NCBI RefSeq assembly: GCF_004362745.1
Contig: NZ_SNXY01000006.1
Coordinates: 186,001-250,000 of the forward strand
Reading direction: 5' to 3'
Length of the DNA: 64,000 nt
Source: Oharaeibacter diazotrophicus
GTDB lineage: Bacteria > Pseudomonadota > Alphaproteobacteria > Rhizobiales > Pleomorphomonadaceae
In this document: positions 47,619 through 56,476 of the stretch, piece after piece
Position numbering within the stretch: position 1 is the stretch's first letter
Layout: every line of letters starts with the position of its first letter
Made by a program: the position numbers and the translations under genes
The notes under the pieces: generated by a model
What the model saw: the letters and a program-made list of their open reading frames with translations, nothing else
Databases searched by the model: none
Told to the model about the DNA's origin: nothing

Positions 47619-49586
47619 CTAGCCGGTCGCCTCGCGCACCGCCCGGTCCAGCCAGTCCTCGAGCGCCCGGACCGGGCGCTCGTCGTTCCAGAGCCGGGCG
47701 CGGCGGTCGGCGAGGCGGGCGCGGACGGCGGCGTCGAGGGCGGGGTCGGCGAGGGCGACGGCCTTGGCGACGTAGTCGTCGCGGTCGGCGGCGATCAGCT
47801 CGGGCATGTCCATGGCGCAGAGGATGCCGGTGGTGTGCCGGCCGCGCATCAGGCCGGTCGGCAGCGTCACCGGCGGCAGGCCGCAGGCGACGGCCTCGAG
47901 CGTGGTGTTGCCACCCGACCAGCCGACCGAGTCGAGATAGACGTCGCCGCAGTGGAGCAGCGAGGGGAAGAGGTCCGGCGGCACCGGCGGGGTGATCACC
48001 ACGTGGCGGCGCGGGTCGAGCCCGGCGGCGGCGAAGGCGCCGTGCAGCCGCTCGCGGAACACCGCCGTGGTCGGCGCGGCGGGATCGCCGATGAACAGGA
48101 ACTGCGCCGCCGGCAGCCGCCGGGCGATCGCGACGACGAGGGCGTCGTCGCGCGGGAGATATTTGAACAGGCTCTGGCAGCAGACGTAGACGACCGCGTC
48201 GTCGCGAAGGCCGAGGCCGGCGCGCGTCAGGCGGCCGCCCTCGGAGGGCAGCGGCGCGTAGCAGATCGACAGACCCGGCAGGCGGACGAGCCGTTCGGTG
48301 TAGTGGCGCGCGCCGTCGTCCGGCTCCATCAGCTCGGACGACAGGAACCAGTCGATCGTTGGCAGGCCCGAGGTGACCGGATGGCCCCAGGCCATCGCCT
48401 GCACCGGCGCGAGGCGCTGGGCCGCGAGCTGGACCGACAGCGTGCCCATGCCGATCTCGAGGTGGATCAGCGCGTGCGGCCGGTCGGCCTCGATCACGCG
48501 GCGCCATTCGGCGGCCGAGGCGCTGCCGGAGCGCCAGCGGTCGGCGCTCGCGGCGATGGCGTCGCGGGTCGGGTCGCGGTCGGGCGAGAACTGGTAGCCG
48601 ATCACCTCGAAGCGGCGGCGGTCGAGCCGCTCGATCCAACCGCGGAACAACTTCGAGACCGAGTGCAGCGTGAAATAGGACGTCGCGAAGCCGACGCGGA
48701 TGCGGCCGTCCGGTCGGCCGGCGAGGGCGGCAGGGGCGGGCAGGGCGGCGGCGGTCAGCGCGGCGAGGATGCGGCCGTAGACGCGCTGGAGTTCGGTGTC
48801 GTCACGGCCCTGGTAGGACAGGAAGAAGGGCTTGGCGCCGCCCACCTCGGCGGCGGCGGCGGCGCGCGCGGCGGGAGAGGCGGCGGCGACGCGGGCGTCG
48901 AGCTCGGCGAGGTCGGCGGCGTAGAGGGCGCGGCGGCGGTCGATCTCGTCCTCGGAGGCGTGGATCACGGCGAGCCGGTTCATCGCCCGGATCAGGCGGG
49001 CGCGCAGGCAGTCCGGCGCGACGGCGAGGCGCAGGTCGACGAGCGCGGCGGCGTCGGCCTCCCGGCCGCCGATCCGCAGCATGTTGGCGATGGTCGCCCA
49101 GTTCTCGGGCGGGATACCGCCGGCGAGGATGGCGGCGAGACCGTCGGCGACGACCCGGTCGGCGCGCGCGCCGATCGCCCGCTCGACCAGCCGACCGCGG
49201 ACGTCGGCGGCGGCCCGGGTGTCGCCGGAGGCGGCCAGGAGGTCGGCGAGTTGCACCGGCGCCGGCACGTAGTCCGGCGCGGCGGCGACGAGGGCGCGGA
49301 GCCGCGCGACCGCGGCGGCGGTCCGGCAGAGACGGGCCTCGGCGAGCGCGAGGTTGTAGGCGAAGCGCGGTTCGGCAGAGAGCGCGGCGGCCGCCTCGAG
49401 GAAGGGCAGGGCGCCGGCGGCGTCGCCGACGGCAAGGCGCGCGCCGCCGATGCCGTGCAGCGCCTCGGCGGCGCCGACGGCGTCGAGGTGGGCGCGGTAG
49501 AGCGCCTCGGCCTCGGCGAGGCGGCCGGCCTGGAGATGGCCCGCAGCCTCGGCGCGGCGGTCGTCTGGTGTGGTCGGGGCCGTCAT
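47619..49586 (-). CDS. TPR protein with O-GlcNAc-transferase-like (GT41) domain
   Basis: 655 residues, cytoplasmic. Residues ~1-230 form TPR-like helical repeats (AGRLAEAEALYRAHLDAVGA). From ~295 the GT41 catalytic part starts (RIRVGFATSYFTLHSVSKLF). The sugar-nucleotide region near 550-590 reads DVYLDSVGWSGGNTTLEAVA then LPTGLMRGRHTTGIL, the bacterial SPINDLY/OGT pattern. Bacterial relatives glycosylate adhesins or flagellins; the target here is unknown. The gene is convergent with the beta-helix array, with five bases between the stops. Confidence 0.85.
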   Translation of the reverse strand: MTAPTTPDDRRAEAAGHLQAGRLAEAEALYRAHLDAVGAAEALHGIGGARLAVGDAAGALPFLEAAAALSAEPRFAYNLALAEARLCRTAAAVARLRALVAAAPDYVPAPVQLADLLAASGDTRAAADVRGRLVERAIGARADRVVADGLAAILAGGIPPENWATIANMLRIGGREADAAALVDLRLAVAPDCLRARLIRAMNRLAVIHASEDEIDRRRALYAADLAELDARVAAASPAARAAAAAEVGGAKPFFLSYQGRDDTELQRVYGRILAALTAAALPAPAALAGRPDGRIRVGFATSYFTLHSVSKLFRGWIERLDRRRFEVIGYQFSPDRDPTRDAIAASADRWRSGSASAAEWRRVIEADRPHALIHLEIGMGTLSVQLAAQRLAPVQAMAWGHPVTSGLPTIDWFLSSELMEPDDGARHYTERLVRLPGLSICYAPLPSEGGRLTRAGLGLRDDAVVYVCCQSLFKYLPRDDALVVAIARRLPAAQFLFIGDPAAPTTAVFRERLHGAFAAAGLDPRRHVVITPPVPPDLFPSLLHCGDVYLDSVGWSGGNTTLEAVACGLPPVTLPTGLMRGRHTTGILCAMDMPELIAADRDDYVAKAVALADPALDAAVRARLADRRARLWNDERPVRALEDWLDRAVREATG

Positions 49587-49742
49587 GGCGGGGCATCCGA
49601 ATCGTCGAGGCCACGAGGATAGCCGAGGCGCCGCCGCCCGGGCCCCCGCCGGGGCGCGCAGGCGCGAAATTCCCTTTTCTTCGCCACGATGCGACGCCTA
49701 CATAGCCGCCGACGGGAAATCGTGGACAACGGAGACCGATTC

Positions 49743-51161
49743 ATGCGGTTCGGGATGCGGATGATCGCGGTCGCCCTCGTCGCCGCCCTGGCGGCGCCCG
49801 CCGGGCTGCCGGCGCGGGCCGAGGAGGCGCGGGTGCCGACGAGCGCGGGCGAGGTGCGGCTGACCTTCGCGCCGGTGGCGCACCACGCCGGCCCGGCGGT
49901 GGTCAACGTCTACGCGATCAGCCGGCGCCAGACCCAGGCGTCGCCGATGATGGACGACCCGTTCTTCCGCCAGTTCTTCGGCGATGCGTTCCCGGCACCG
50001 CGGCGCAGCCGGCCGCAGACCTCGCTCGGCTCGGGCGTGATCGTCGACGCCGGCGGCCTCGTCGTCACCAACAACCACGTCATCGCCGACGGCGACGAGG
50101 TCAAGGTGGCGCTCGCCGACCGCCGCGAGTTCGACTGCGACGTGGTGCTGAAGGACGAGCAGCTCGACCTCGCGGTGCTGAGGATCCGCAACCCCAAGGG
50201 CGACCTGCCGACCATCGACCTCGCCGACAGCGACCAGGTCCAGGTCGGCGACCTCGTGCTCGCCATCGGCAACCCGTTCGGCGTCGGCCAGACGGTGACC
50301 CAGGGCATCGTCTCGGCGCTCGCGCGCAGCCAGGTCGGCATCTCGGACTACCAGTTCTTCATCCAGACCGACGCCGCCATCAACCCCGGCAACTCCGGCG
50401 GCGCGCTGGTCGACGTCGACGGCCGGCTGGTCGGCATCAACACCGCGATCTTCACCCGCGGCGGCGGTTCCAACGGCATCGGCTTCGCGATCCCCTCCAA
50501 CATGGTCCGCGTCGTGATCGACAGCGCCCGCAAGGGCGGCTCGACGGTGGAGCTGCCGTGGATCGGCGCCGACCTTCAGCCGGTCACCGCCGACATCGCC
50601 GAGACGCTCGGCCTCGACCGTCCCCAGGGCGTGCTGGTCACCGGCGTCACCGCCGACGGCCCGGCGGCCGAGGCGGGCCTCGAGGTCGGCGACCTCGTCA
50701 CCGCGGTGGACGGCCTGGAGGTTTCGGATCCGCGCGTCTTCAACTATCGCCTCGCCACCCGCGGCGTCGGCCACGAGGTCGACCTGACGCTGAACCGCGA
50801 CGGCGGCGAGCGCCACGTCACCGTGCGCCTGATCGCGCCGCCGGAGACGATCCCGAGCGCCGAGGTCACGATCGACCGGCCGTCGCCGTTCCAGGGGGCG
50901 ACGGTGGCGAACCTGTCGCCGGCGGTGGCCTCCCGGATCGGCCTGCCCTACCGCGGCCAGACCGGCGTGGTGATCACCGACATCGACCGCCGCTCGCCGG
51001 CGGCCCGGGTCGGTCTCGCGCGCGGCGACATCGTGGTCGCGGTCAACGGCGCGGAGGTCGCGGACACGGCGCAGCTCCAGGCCGTGGTCGCCGACGAGCC
51101 GATGCTGTGGCGGCTGACGATCGACCGCGGCGGCCGCATCATCCGGATGGCGTTCCGGTGA
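49743..51161 (+). CDS. Do-family periplasmic serine protease (DegP/HtrA type)
   Basis: 472 residues from ATG 49743, with ACGGAGA before it. A signal peptide (about 26 residues, ending ARAEE) exports it. Catalytic triad: H112 (NNHVIAD), D142 (LDLAVLRI) and S218 (NPGNSGGAL). Two PDZ domains follow (about 265-365 and 385-470). It degrades or holds misfolded envelope proteins. The stop overlaps the rarA start (GTGA). Whether it is the DegP, DegQ or MucD counterpart cannot be told. Confidence 0.93.
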   Translation: MRFGMRMIAVALVAALAAPAGLPARAEEARVPTSAGEVRLTFAPVAHHAGPAVVNVYAISRRQTQASPMMDDPFFRQFFGDAFPAPRRSRPQTSLGSGVIVDAGGLVVTNNHVIADGDEVKVALADRREFDCDVVLKDEQLDLAVLRIRNPKGDLPTIDLADSDQVQVGDLVLAIGNPFGVGQTVTQGIVSALARSQVGISDYQFFIQTDAAINPGNSGGALVDVDGRLVGINTAIFTRGGGSNGIGFAIPSNMVRVVIDSARKGGSTVELPWIGADLQPVTADIAETLGLDRPQGVLVTGVTADGPAAEAGLEVGDLVTAVDGLEVSDPRVFNYRLATRGVGHEVDLTLNRDGGERHVTVRLIAPPETIPSAEVTIDRPSPFQGATVANLSPAVASRIGLPYRGQTGVVITDIDRRSPAARVGLARGDIVVAVNGAEVADTAQLQAVVADEPMLWRLTIDRGGRIIRMAFR

Positions 51162-52468
51162 GCGACCTGTTCTCCGCGCCGGTGCCGGAAGCCGAGCGGC
51201 TCCGGCCGCTCGCCGACCGGCTCCGGCCGGAGAGCCTCGCCGACGTGGTCGGCCAGGACCATCTGGTCGGGCCGCAGGGCACGATCACGCGGATGCTGAA
51301 GTCGGGGTCGCTGGGGTCGCTGATCCTGTGGGGGCCGCCCGGCACCGGCAAGACGACGGTGGCGCGGCTGCTCGCGCGCGAGACCAATCTCGCCTTCGAG
51401 CAGACCTCGGCGATCTTCTCCGGTGTCGCCGATCTCAAGAAACTGTTCGACGCCGCTCGCATGCGCCGGCAGACCGGGCGCGGCACGCTGCTGTTCGTCG
51501 ACGAGATCCACCGCTTCAACCGCGCCCAGCAGGACAGCTTCCTGCCGGTGATGGAGGACGGCACCGTCACGCTGGTGGGCGCGACCACCGAGAACCCGTC
51601 CTTCGAGCTCAACGCGGCGCTGTTGTCGCGCTCGCACGTGCTGGTGTTCAAGCCGCACGACGAGGCGGCGCTGGCGGCGCTGCTCGCGCGCGCCGAGGCG
51701 GTGATGGGCCGGCCGCTGCCGCTCGACGACGACGCCCGCGCCGCGCTCGTGCGCATGGCCGACGGCGACGGCCGCTCGGTGCTGACGCTGGCCGAGGACG
51801 TCTGGCGCGCCGCCGCCGAGGGCGAGGTGTTCGACGCGGCGACGCTGCAGGAGGTCGTGCAGCGCCGCGCCCCGGTCTACGACAAGGCCCAGGACGGCCA
51901 CTACAACCTGATCTCGGCGCTGCACAAGTCGGTGCGCGGGTCCGATCCCGACGCCGCGCTCTACTATCTCTGCCGCATGTTCGACGCCGGCGAGGACCCC
52001 CTCTACGTGGCGCGCCGGGTGGTCCGGATGGCGGTCGAGGACATCGGCCTCGCCGACCCGCAGGCGCTGCCGATCTGCAACGCCGCCTGCGCCGCCTACG
52101 AGATGCTCGGATCGCCCGAGGGCGAACTCGCGATCGCCGAGGCGGTCGTCTACGTCGCGACGGCGCCGAAGTCCAACGCGGTCTACACCGCCTTCAAGGC
52201 GGCGATGCGGACGGCCAAGGAGCACGGCTCGCTGCTGCCGCCGAAGACCATCCTCAACGCCCCGACCAAGCTGATGAAGGGCGAGGGCTACGGCGCCGGT
52301 TACCGCTACGACCACGATCAGCCGGACGCGTTCTCGGGGCAGGACTATTTTCCGGAGAAGCTCGGCCGGCAGAGCTTCTATCAGCCGGTCGAACGCGGAT
52401 TCGAGCGCGAGATCCGCAAGCGGCTGGACTACTGGGCCCGGCTCCGCCGCGAACGCGGCGAAGGGTGA
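51158..52468 (+). CDS. rarA: replication-associated recombination protein A (AAA+ ATPase)
   Basis: 436 residues from a GTG overlapping the protease stop. Walker A GPPGTGKTT at 59-67, Walker B LLFVDE at 111-116, then the sensor region VTLVGATTENPSFELNAALL. The C-terminal part contains SDPDAALYYLCRMFDAGEDP, typical of RarA/MgsA/WRNIP1. It acts at stalled replication forks with RecA and SSB. Pairing with a degP-like gene is common in Hyphomicrobiales. Confidence 0.94.
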   Translation: MSDLFSAPVPEAERLRPLADRLRPESLADVVGQDHLVGPQGTITRMLKSGSLGSLILWGPPGTGKTTVARLLARETNLAFEQTSAIFSGVADLKKLFDAARMRRQTGRGTLLFVDEIHRFNRAQQDSFLPVMEDGTVTLVGATTENPSFELNAALLSRSHVLVFKPHDEAALAALLARAEAVMGRPLPLDDDARAALVRMADGDGRSVLTLAEDVWRAAAEGEVFDAATLQEVVQRRAPVYDKAQDGHYNLISALHKSVRGSDPDAALYYLCRMFDAGEDPLYVARRVVRMAVEDIGLADPQALPICNAACAAYEMLGSPEGELAIAEAVVYVATAPKSNAVYTAFKAAMRTAKEHGSLLPPKTILNAPTKLMKGEGYGAGYRYDHDQPDAFSGQDYFPEKLGRQSFYQPVERGFEREIRKRLDYWARLRRERGEG

Positions 52469-52477
52469 CGTCGGCGG

Positions 52478-52498
52478 CCCCGGACCGAACTTCCGGGG
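52478..52498. terminator. hairpin between convergent rarA and chemoreceptor genes
   Basis: CCCCGGA-CCGAACT-TCCGGGG, seven pairs, in the 42-base gap between the two stops. It could serve both strands; no clear T-run. Confidence 0.4.
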
Positions 52499-52510
52499 AA
52501 GCCGGCGGGT

Positions 52511-53986
52511 TCAGCGCAGCGCCGCGGAGGCCTCGCGGACCTTGCGGGTGGCGCCGTCGATCGCGCGGGTGGAACTCGCGATCGAGTTCATGTTCTGCGA
52601 GATGGTCGCGACGCCGTCGGCGGCGACGCGCATGTTCGACGACATCTCGGCCGCCACGGCCGACTGCTCCTCGACCGCCGAGGCGATCGCGGCGGAGATC
52701 TCGCTGATCTTCACGATGGTCGACGAGATCGTGCTGATCGCCCCGACCGCGCCGTTCGTGGTGTCCTGCACCGCGTTGATCTGCGCGCTGATCTCCTCGG
52801 TGGCCTTGGCGGTCTGGTTGGCGAGGCTCTTCACCTCCGAGGCGACGACGGCGAAGCCGCGGCCCGCCTCGCCGGCGCGGGCGGCCTCGATGGTGGCGTT
52901 GAGGGCGAGCAGGTTGGTCTGCGCCGCGATGTTCTGGATCAGCTGCACGACGTCGCCGATGCGCTGCGCCGCGGTCGACAGACCGGAGACGATGACGTTG
53001 GTGCGGTCGGCCTCCTCGACGGCGTGCGTCGAGATCTGGCGCGCCTGGGTGACCTGGCGGGTGATCTCGTTGACCGACGCGGACAGTTCCTCGGCGCCGG
53101 CGGCGACGGCCTGGACGTTGTCCGAGGTCTGCGTCGACGCGGCCGCGGCCGACGTCGCCTCGGCGTTGACCAGCGAGATGGTGTCGACAACGCCGCCGAT
53201 CTCGACGTCGATGGCGCGCTGGGCCTCCTGACGGCGGAGCTGGTCGGCGACCTCGCGGGTGATGTCGGTGGCGAACTTGACCACCTTGAACGGCTTGCCG
53301 CTCATGTCCAGGATCGGGTTGTAGCTCGCCTGGATCCAGACCTCGCGCCCGCCCTTGGCAACGCGCTTGTAGCGTGCCGCCTGGAACTCGCCGCGGGCGA
53401 GAGCGGCCCAGAAGCCGCGGTACTCGGCGCTGTCGCGATCGCGGGGATCGACGAACATCGAATGGTGCCGGCCCTTGACCTCGTCGAGGCGGTAGCCGAC
53501 CACGTCGAGGAAGTTCTTGTTGGCGGTGCGCACGGTACCGTCGAGATCGAACTCGATGGTGCCCTGCGCCTTGTCGATGGCGGCGAGCTGGCCGGCCATG
53601 TCGGCGGCGTTGAGCTTGGCGGCGGTGACGTCGGTGGCGATCTTGACGACCTTCACCACTTTGCCGCCGCGGAACACCGGGTTGTAGCTCGCCTGGATCC
53701 AGACGTCGCGCCCGCCCTTGGCGATGCGCTTGAACTCGGCCATCTGGAACTTGCCGGCGCGCAGTTCGTCCCAGAAGCGCTTGTACTCCGCGCTCTCGCG
53801 ATAGCCGGACTCGACGAACATCGAGTGGTTCTTGCCCTTCACCTCGTCGAGCGAGTATCCGACCGCCGCGAGGAAGTTCGCGTTCGCGGTCAGAATCGTG
53901 CCGTCCGGAGCGAATTCGATCATCGCCTGCGACTTGCCGAAGGCGTCCAGGATCGCCTGGGCGTCGTTCGTGCCGAAGAGTGCCAT
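52511..53986 (-). CDS. soluble methyl-accepting chemotaxis protein with two PAS domains
   Basis: 491 residues from ATG 53986, preceded by AGGTGGGGG; a GTG three codons upstream is less likely. No membrane helix or signal peptide. PAS-PAC domains cover about 14-118 and 136-242. They look duplicated: each holds a KGGR(D/E)VWIQASYNP block (residues 90-103 and 211-224) and a HHSMFV or NHSMFV block. The signalling tip [20 protein letters not shown] then follows, ending in the CheA/CheW-coupled helical bundle. Likely an internal redox or energy sensor. No CheR-binding pentapeptide is seen at the C-terminus. Confidence 0.92.
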   Translation of the reverse strand: MALFGTNDAQAILDAFGKSQAMIEFAPDGTILTANANFLAAVGYSLDEVKGKNHSMFVESGYRESAEYKRFWDELRAGKFQMAEFKRIAKGGRDVWIQASYNPVFRGGKVVKVVKIATDVTAAKLNAADMAGQLAAIDKAQGTIEFDLDGTVRTANKNFLDVVGYRLDEVKGRHHSMFVDPRDRDSAEYRGFWAALARGEFQAARYKRVAKGGREVWIQASYNPILDMSGKPFKVVKFATDITREVADQLRRQEAQRAIDVEIGGVVDTISLVNAEATSAAAASTQTSDNVQAVAAGAEELSASVNEITRQVTQARQISTHAVEEADRTNVIVSGLSTAAQRIGDVVQLIQNIAAQTNLLALNATIEAARAGEAGRGFAVVASEVKSLANQTAKATEEISAQINAVQDTTNGAVGAISTISSTIVKISEISAAIASAVEEQSAVAAEMSSNMRVAADGVATISQNMNSIASSTRAIDGATRKVREASAALR

Positions 53987-54277
53987 TTCCCCCACCTTTC
54001 CCGACCTAGGTCGTACACGGTGACATTTGGGCCCGTGCCCTTAAGCGCCAGTAAACACCGCGAATTGACCGTACTAATATCGCCGGTAGTTTCGGCTGGC
54101 ACGTAGTGTCACCTACCGATGTCGTCGTGCCGATCACACGCTCGGGGGGAACATAGGCTGAAACGCTCGGAATGCGCAGTGAAGCCGTAGCGACATCGGA
54201 CGTATTCGAGGTTGAGGGTTTCCCGGATACTCGCAAATGCGCAGTTGCGACGAGCCCGACAAGGAGCCGTTAAGCAA
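53987..54277. other. spacer before the chemoreceptor gene, nothing firm
   Basis: Less GC-rich than its surroundings. It should hold the minus-strand promoter of the chemoreceptor gene, but no clear -35/-10 pair was found. GGTGACA and TGTCACC occur about 90 bases apart as inverted copies, which may be chance. Confidence 0.35.
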
Positions 54278-54304
54278 AGAGCCCGCCACAGGGGGGCGGG
54301 CTCT
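54278..54304 (-). terminator. intrinsic terminator of the cytochrome c' gene
   Basis: AGAGCCCGCC and GGCGGGCTCT form ten pairs around a seven-base loop. Read on the minus strand the stem is followed by TTTGCTT. It lies about 40 bases beyond the cytochrome stop. Confidence 0.75.
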
Positions 54305-54342
54305 CGGTGCGAAGGGGTGTCCCCGCGGTTGCGGGCCGGGGA

Positions 54343-54798
54343 TCAGGACGGCTTGCGGTACTTCTCGTGGCAGCCCTTGCAGTTCGACATCACCGTGCCG
54401 GCGGCGGCCTTGAAGGCGTCCTCGCCGGCGGCCGAGGCCGTCGCGGCGGCGGCGGCGTCGTCCGCGAGCTTCTTGGCGCGCGCGTCGAAGTCGGCCTTGT
54501 TCTCCCAGATTGCCGGCAGCGCCTCGGTCTTGCCGGTGTCGGTGCCCGCGGGGAAGTGGTTGGGGAAGTCGGCGGCGTTCTTCGAGATCAGCGTGAAGGC
54601 CTCCGCGGCCGCGGCGGCGTCGAAGGGAGCCTTGCCCTGCAGCATCGGGCCGACCACCTTGGCGGCCTTGCCGACGCCTTCCATCAGTTCCTCGCGCACG
54701 TGCCGCGGATCCTCCTCGGCGACCGACACGGTGGCGAGGCAGGCGAGGCACGCGGCCGCGAGGCCCGCAGCGGCGAGGATGGTACGCTTCATCGTCAT
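54343..54798 (-). CDS. cytochrome c'
   Basis: 151 residues with GGAGGGAG before the first ATG. A signal peptide (about 27 residues) sends it to the periplasm. The haem motif CKGCH at 140-144 lies at the very C-terminus, as in the four-helix cytochrome c' fold, and the length matches. Such proteins bind NO and CO and protect against nitrosative stress. It is the next gene after the second RpiR-type regulator on the same strand, 115 bases away. Confidence 0.9.
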   Translation of the reverse strand: MTMKRTILAAAGLAAACLACLATVSVAEEDPRHVREELMEGVGKAAKVVGPMLQGKAPFDAAAAAEAFTLISKNAADFPNHFPAGTDTGKTEALPAIWENKADFDARAKKLADDAAAAATASAAGEDAFKAAAGTVMSNCKGCHEKYRKPS

Positions 54799-54913
54799 GG
54801 TCTCCCTCCGGATCCTGATTTGGCCGAGGCCGCGGGGATGGTGGCAATCGCCCGTCGCACGGGCAAGACGGCCACGTCCCTCCGGGGGTGAACATTACGT
54901 GATGAGACTGACG

Positions 54914-55753
54914 TCACCCTGACACCGCCGCGCGGCGCCGCTCCCCGACCGCGACCGCGAGGGCGATCGCGAGCACGAAGGTGCCGGCGACGGAGCGGAA
55001 ACCGCCGAAATCCGCCTCGACGATCTCCACCCACGCCGACGAGACCTGGGTGAGCGGGCTGAAGGCGCTGTCGGTGATGGCGGCGATCGGCACCTTCTGG
55101 GCGGCGAGGTCGCGCGCGAGTTCCACCGTCACCGGTGCGTAGGGGGTGAAGCTGACGGCGAGCAGCGCGTCGGCGGCGGTGGCGAAGCGCAGCGTCTCCG
55201 GCGCCATCGAGGCGACGTTGTCGACCAGGATGTTGCGCACGCCGATCTTCGAGAGCGCGTAGGCGAGATAGCTCGCCACCGGGAAGGCGCGGCGCTGGCC
55301 GATCACGTAGATCGTCTCGGCGCCGACCAGGATGTCGACGATGCGCTCCAAGGCGGCCGGGTCGAGGCTCTGCCGGAGACGCGTCAGCGAGAAGACGGCG
55401 GCCTCGGCGAAACCCTCGACCAGACCGGCCGGGCCCGAGGCCTCCTCGCGCGACTTCAGGGCGTCGAGGCGCTCGCGATAGTCGACGACGCCCTCGCGCA
55501 GGCGCGAACGGAACACCTTCTGCATGTCCGAGAAGCCGGCGTAGCCGAGCGCCTGGGCGAAACGCACCAGGGTCGAGGGCTGAACCTGCGCCTCGGCCGC
55601 GATGGCGGCGACGGTGCCGAAGGCGATGTCGTCGGGATTGTCGATGGCGAAGGCCGCCACCTGGGTCAGGCGCTTGGGCAGCGCGTCGCGTCGTTCGATC
55701 AGCGCCGCGCGCAGGGTCTCGAAATCGCGCGGCGGTGTCGTCGTGTCCGTCAT
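54914..55753 (-). CDS. RpiR/MurR-type transcriptional regulator (second)
   Basis: 279 residues from ATG 55753 (MTDTTTPPRDFETLRAALIE). HTH around 40-80 (VAAIAAEAQVQPSTLVRFAQ) and SIS domain around 125-255 (IYVIGQRRAFPVASYLAYAL). Its frame is open further upstream without similarity. It is unlike the first RpiR protein in detail, so it likely senses another ligand. No sugar or peptide genes lie next to it, so its target is unknown. Confidence 0.9.
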   Translation of the reverse strand: MTDTTTPPRDFETLRAALIERRDALPKRLTQVAAFAIDNPDDIAFGTVAAIAAEAQVQPSTLVRFAQALGYAGFSDMQKVFRSRLREGVVDYRERLDALKSREEASGPAGLVEGFAEAAVFSLTRLRQSLDPAALERIVDILVGAETIYVIGQRRAFPVASYLAYALSKIGVRNILVDNVASMAPETLRFATAADALLAVSFTPYAPVTVELARDLAAQKVPIAAITDSAFSPLTQVSSAWVEIVEADFGGFRSVAGTFVLAIALAVAVGERRRAAVSG

Positions 55754-55864
55754 CGGGGGCCTCCTTCCCCAGCTATACGAACCGGCGCGGCCTTCGTCAG
55801 CAGGGATGCGCGTTTTTTGCAGAGCCGCCATCGCGTGGACGGTGCCGTCTTGCGCCCGCCGCGC

Positions 55865-55889
55865 GGAACGCTTAGCACTCGCTCGCGTT
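55865..55889 (+). promoter_or_regulatory. EcfG-type general stress promoter before the AprI/Inh lipoprotein gene
   Basis: GGAAC (55865-55869), 16 bases, CGTT (55886-55889), exactly the consensus of the alphaproteobacterial general-stress sigma factor. It ends about 54 bases before the ATG at 55943. Confidence 0.7.
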
Positions 55890-55942
55890 CGGTCCAGAGA
55901 CGCCGCCCGTCCCCCGCGCACGAGACCCGGACCCTGCCGACG

Positions 55943-56413
55943 ATGACCCTCCGCACAGTCCTCCTCGCGCCCCTCTTCGCCGCGCTCTGCGGCTGCGCCT
56001 CCGGCGGAAGCAGCGCCGACGTCGACGGCACCACCGTGACCGCCACCACGTCCTCGGCCGGCCTCGCCGGCCCGCTCGGCGGCGTCGGGATCGGCGTCGG
56101 CACGGTCGAACTCGCCCCCGCGCCCGAACCGGATCCGGCCGCCGGCCTGTTCGGGCCGTGGACGCTGGCCCGCGCCGGCGACCGGGTCTGCATGGTCGAT
56201 CTCGGTTCGCGCAACGCCGTCGGCGACCACACCGCCAAGACGCGGCGCTGCACCTCCGTCGAACTGGCGCGCATCGCGCTGTGGACCCCGACGCCCGAGG
56301 GCCTGATCCTCTACGACTTCGAGCGCCGCCCGGTGGTGACGCTGGTCGCGCAGCCGACCGGCGTCTACGAGGGCGCGATGTTCGACGGCACCCGGCTGAC
56401 GCTCTGGCGCTGA
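55943..56413 (+). CDS. AprI/Inh-family lipoprotein (metalloprotease-inhibitor fold)
   Basis: 156 residues from ATG 55943. The start MTLRTVLLAPLFAALCGC has a lipobox (LCGC, C18), so it is likely anchored to an outer or inner membrane. After a Ser/Thr/Gly-rich linker the C-terminal ~90 residues form the AprI/Inh barrel (LFGPWTLARAGDRVCMVDLG, two Cys in VCM and RCT). Relatives include AprI and the Brucella Omp19 lipoprotein, which inhibits host and bacterial proteases. An EcfG-like promoter stands upstream. Confidence 0.82.
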   Translation: MTLRTVLLAPLFAALCGCASGGSSADVDGTTVTATTSSAGLAGPLGGVGIGVGTVELAPAPEPDPAAGLFGPWTLARAGDRVCMVDLGSRNAVGDHTAKTRRCTSVELARIALWTPTPEGLILYDFERRPVVTLVAQPTGVYEGAMFDGTRLTLWR

Positions 56414-56476
56414 GGCGCCGGCGCGTTCAGGAAACGTTAACGACGCCTCTTAAGCGGCGGGTGAACCTTCTCGGCT

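Larger units (their letters stand above)
44230..47620 (+). repeat. three tandem ~1.14-kb units, each with one beta-helix gene
   Basis: Start codons lie at 44407, 45541 and 46681, that is 1134 and 1140 bases apart. The copied unit includes the gene, its upstream region (for example TTGGCCGAGGTGGGTACGCC in copies 1 and 2) and a decayed copy of the rplQ terminator. Sequences after genes 1 and 2 are nearly identical (CGCCTCGCGATCGGCCGACG). Copies 1 and 2 look closest to each other. Confidence 0.88.

Noticed and set aside
44230-47620. Possible mobile element carrying the beta-helix genes
   Set aside because: No transposase, terminal inverted repeats or target duplications; simple tandem duplication explains it.
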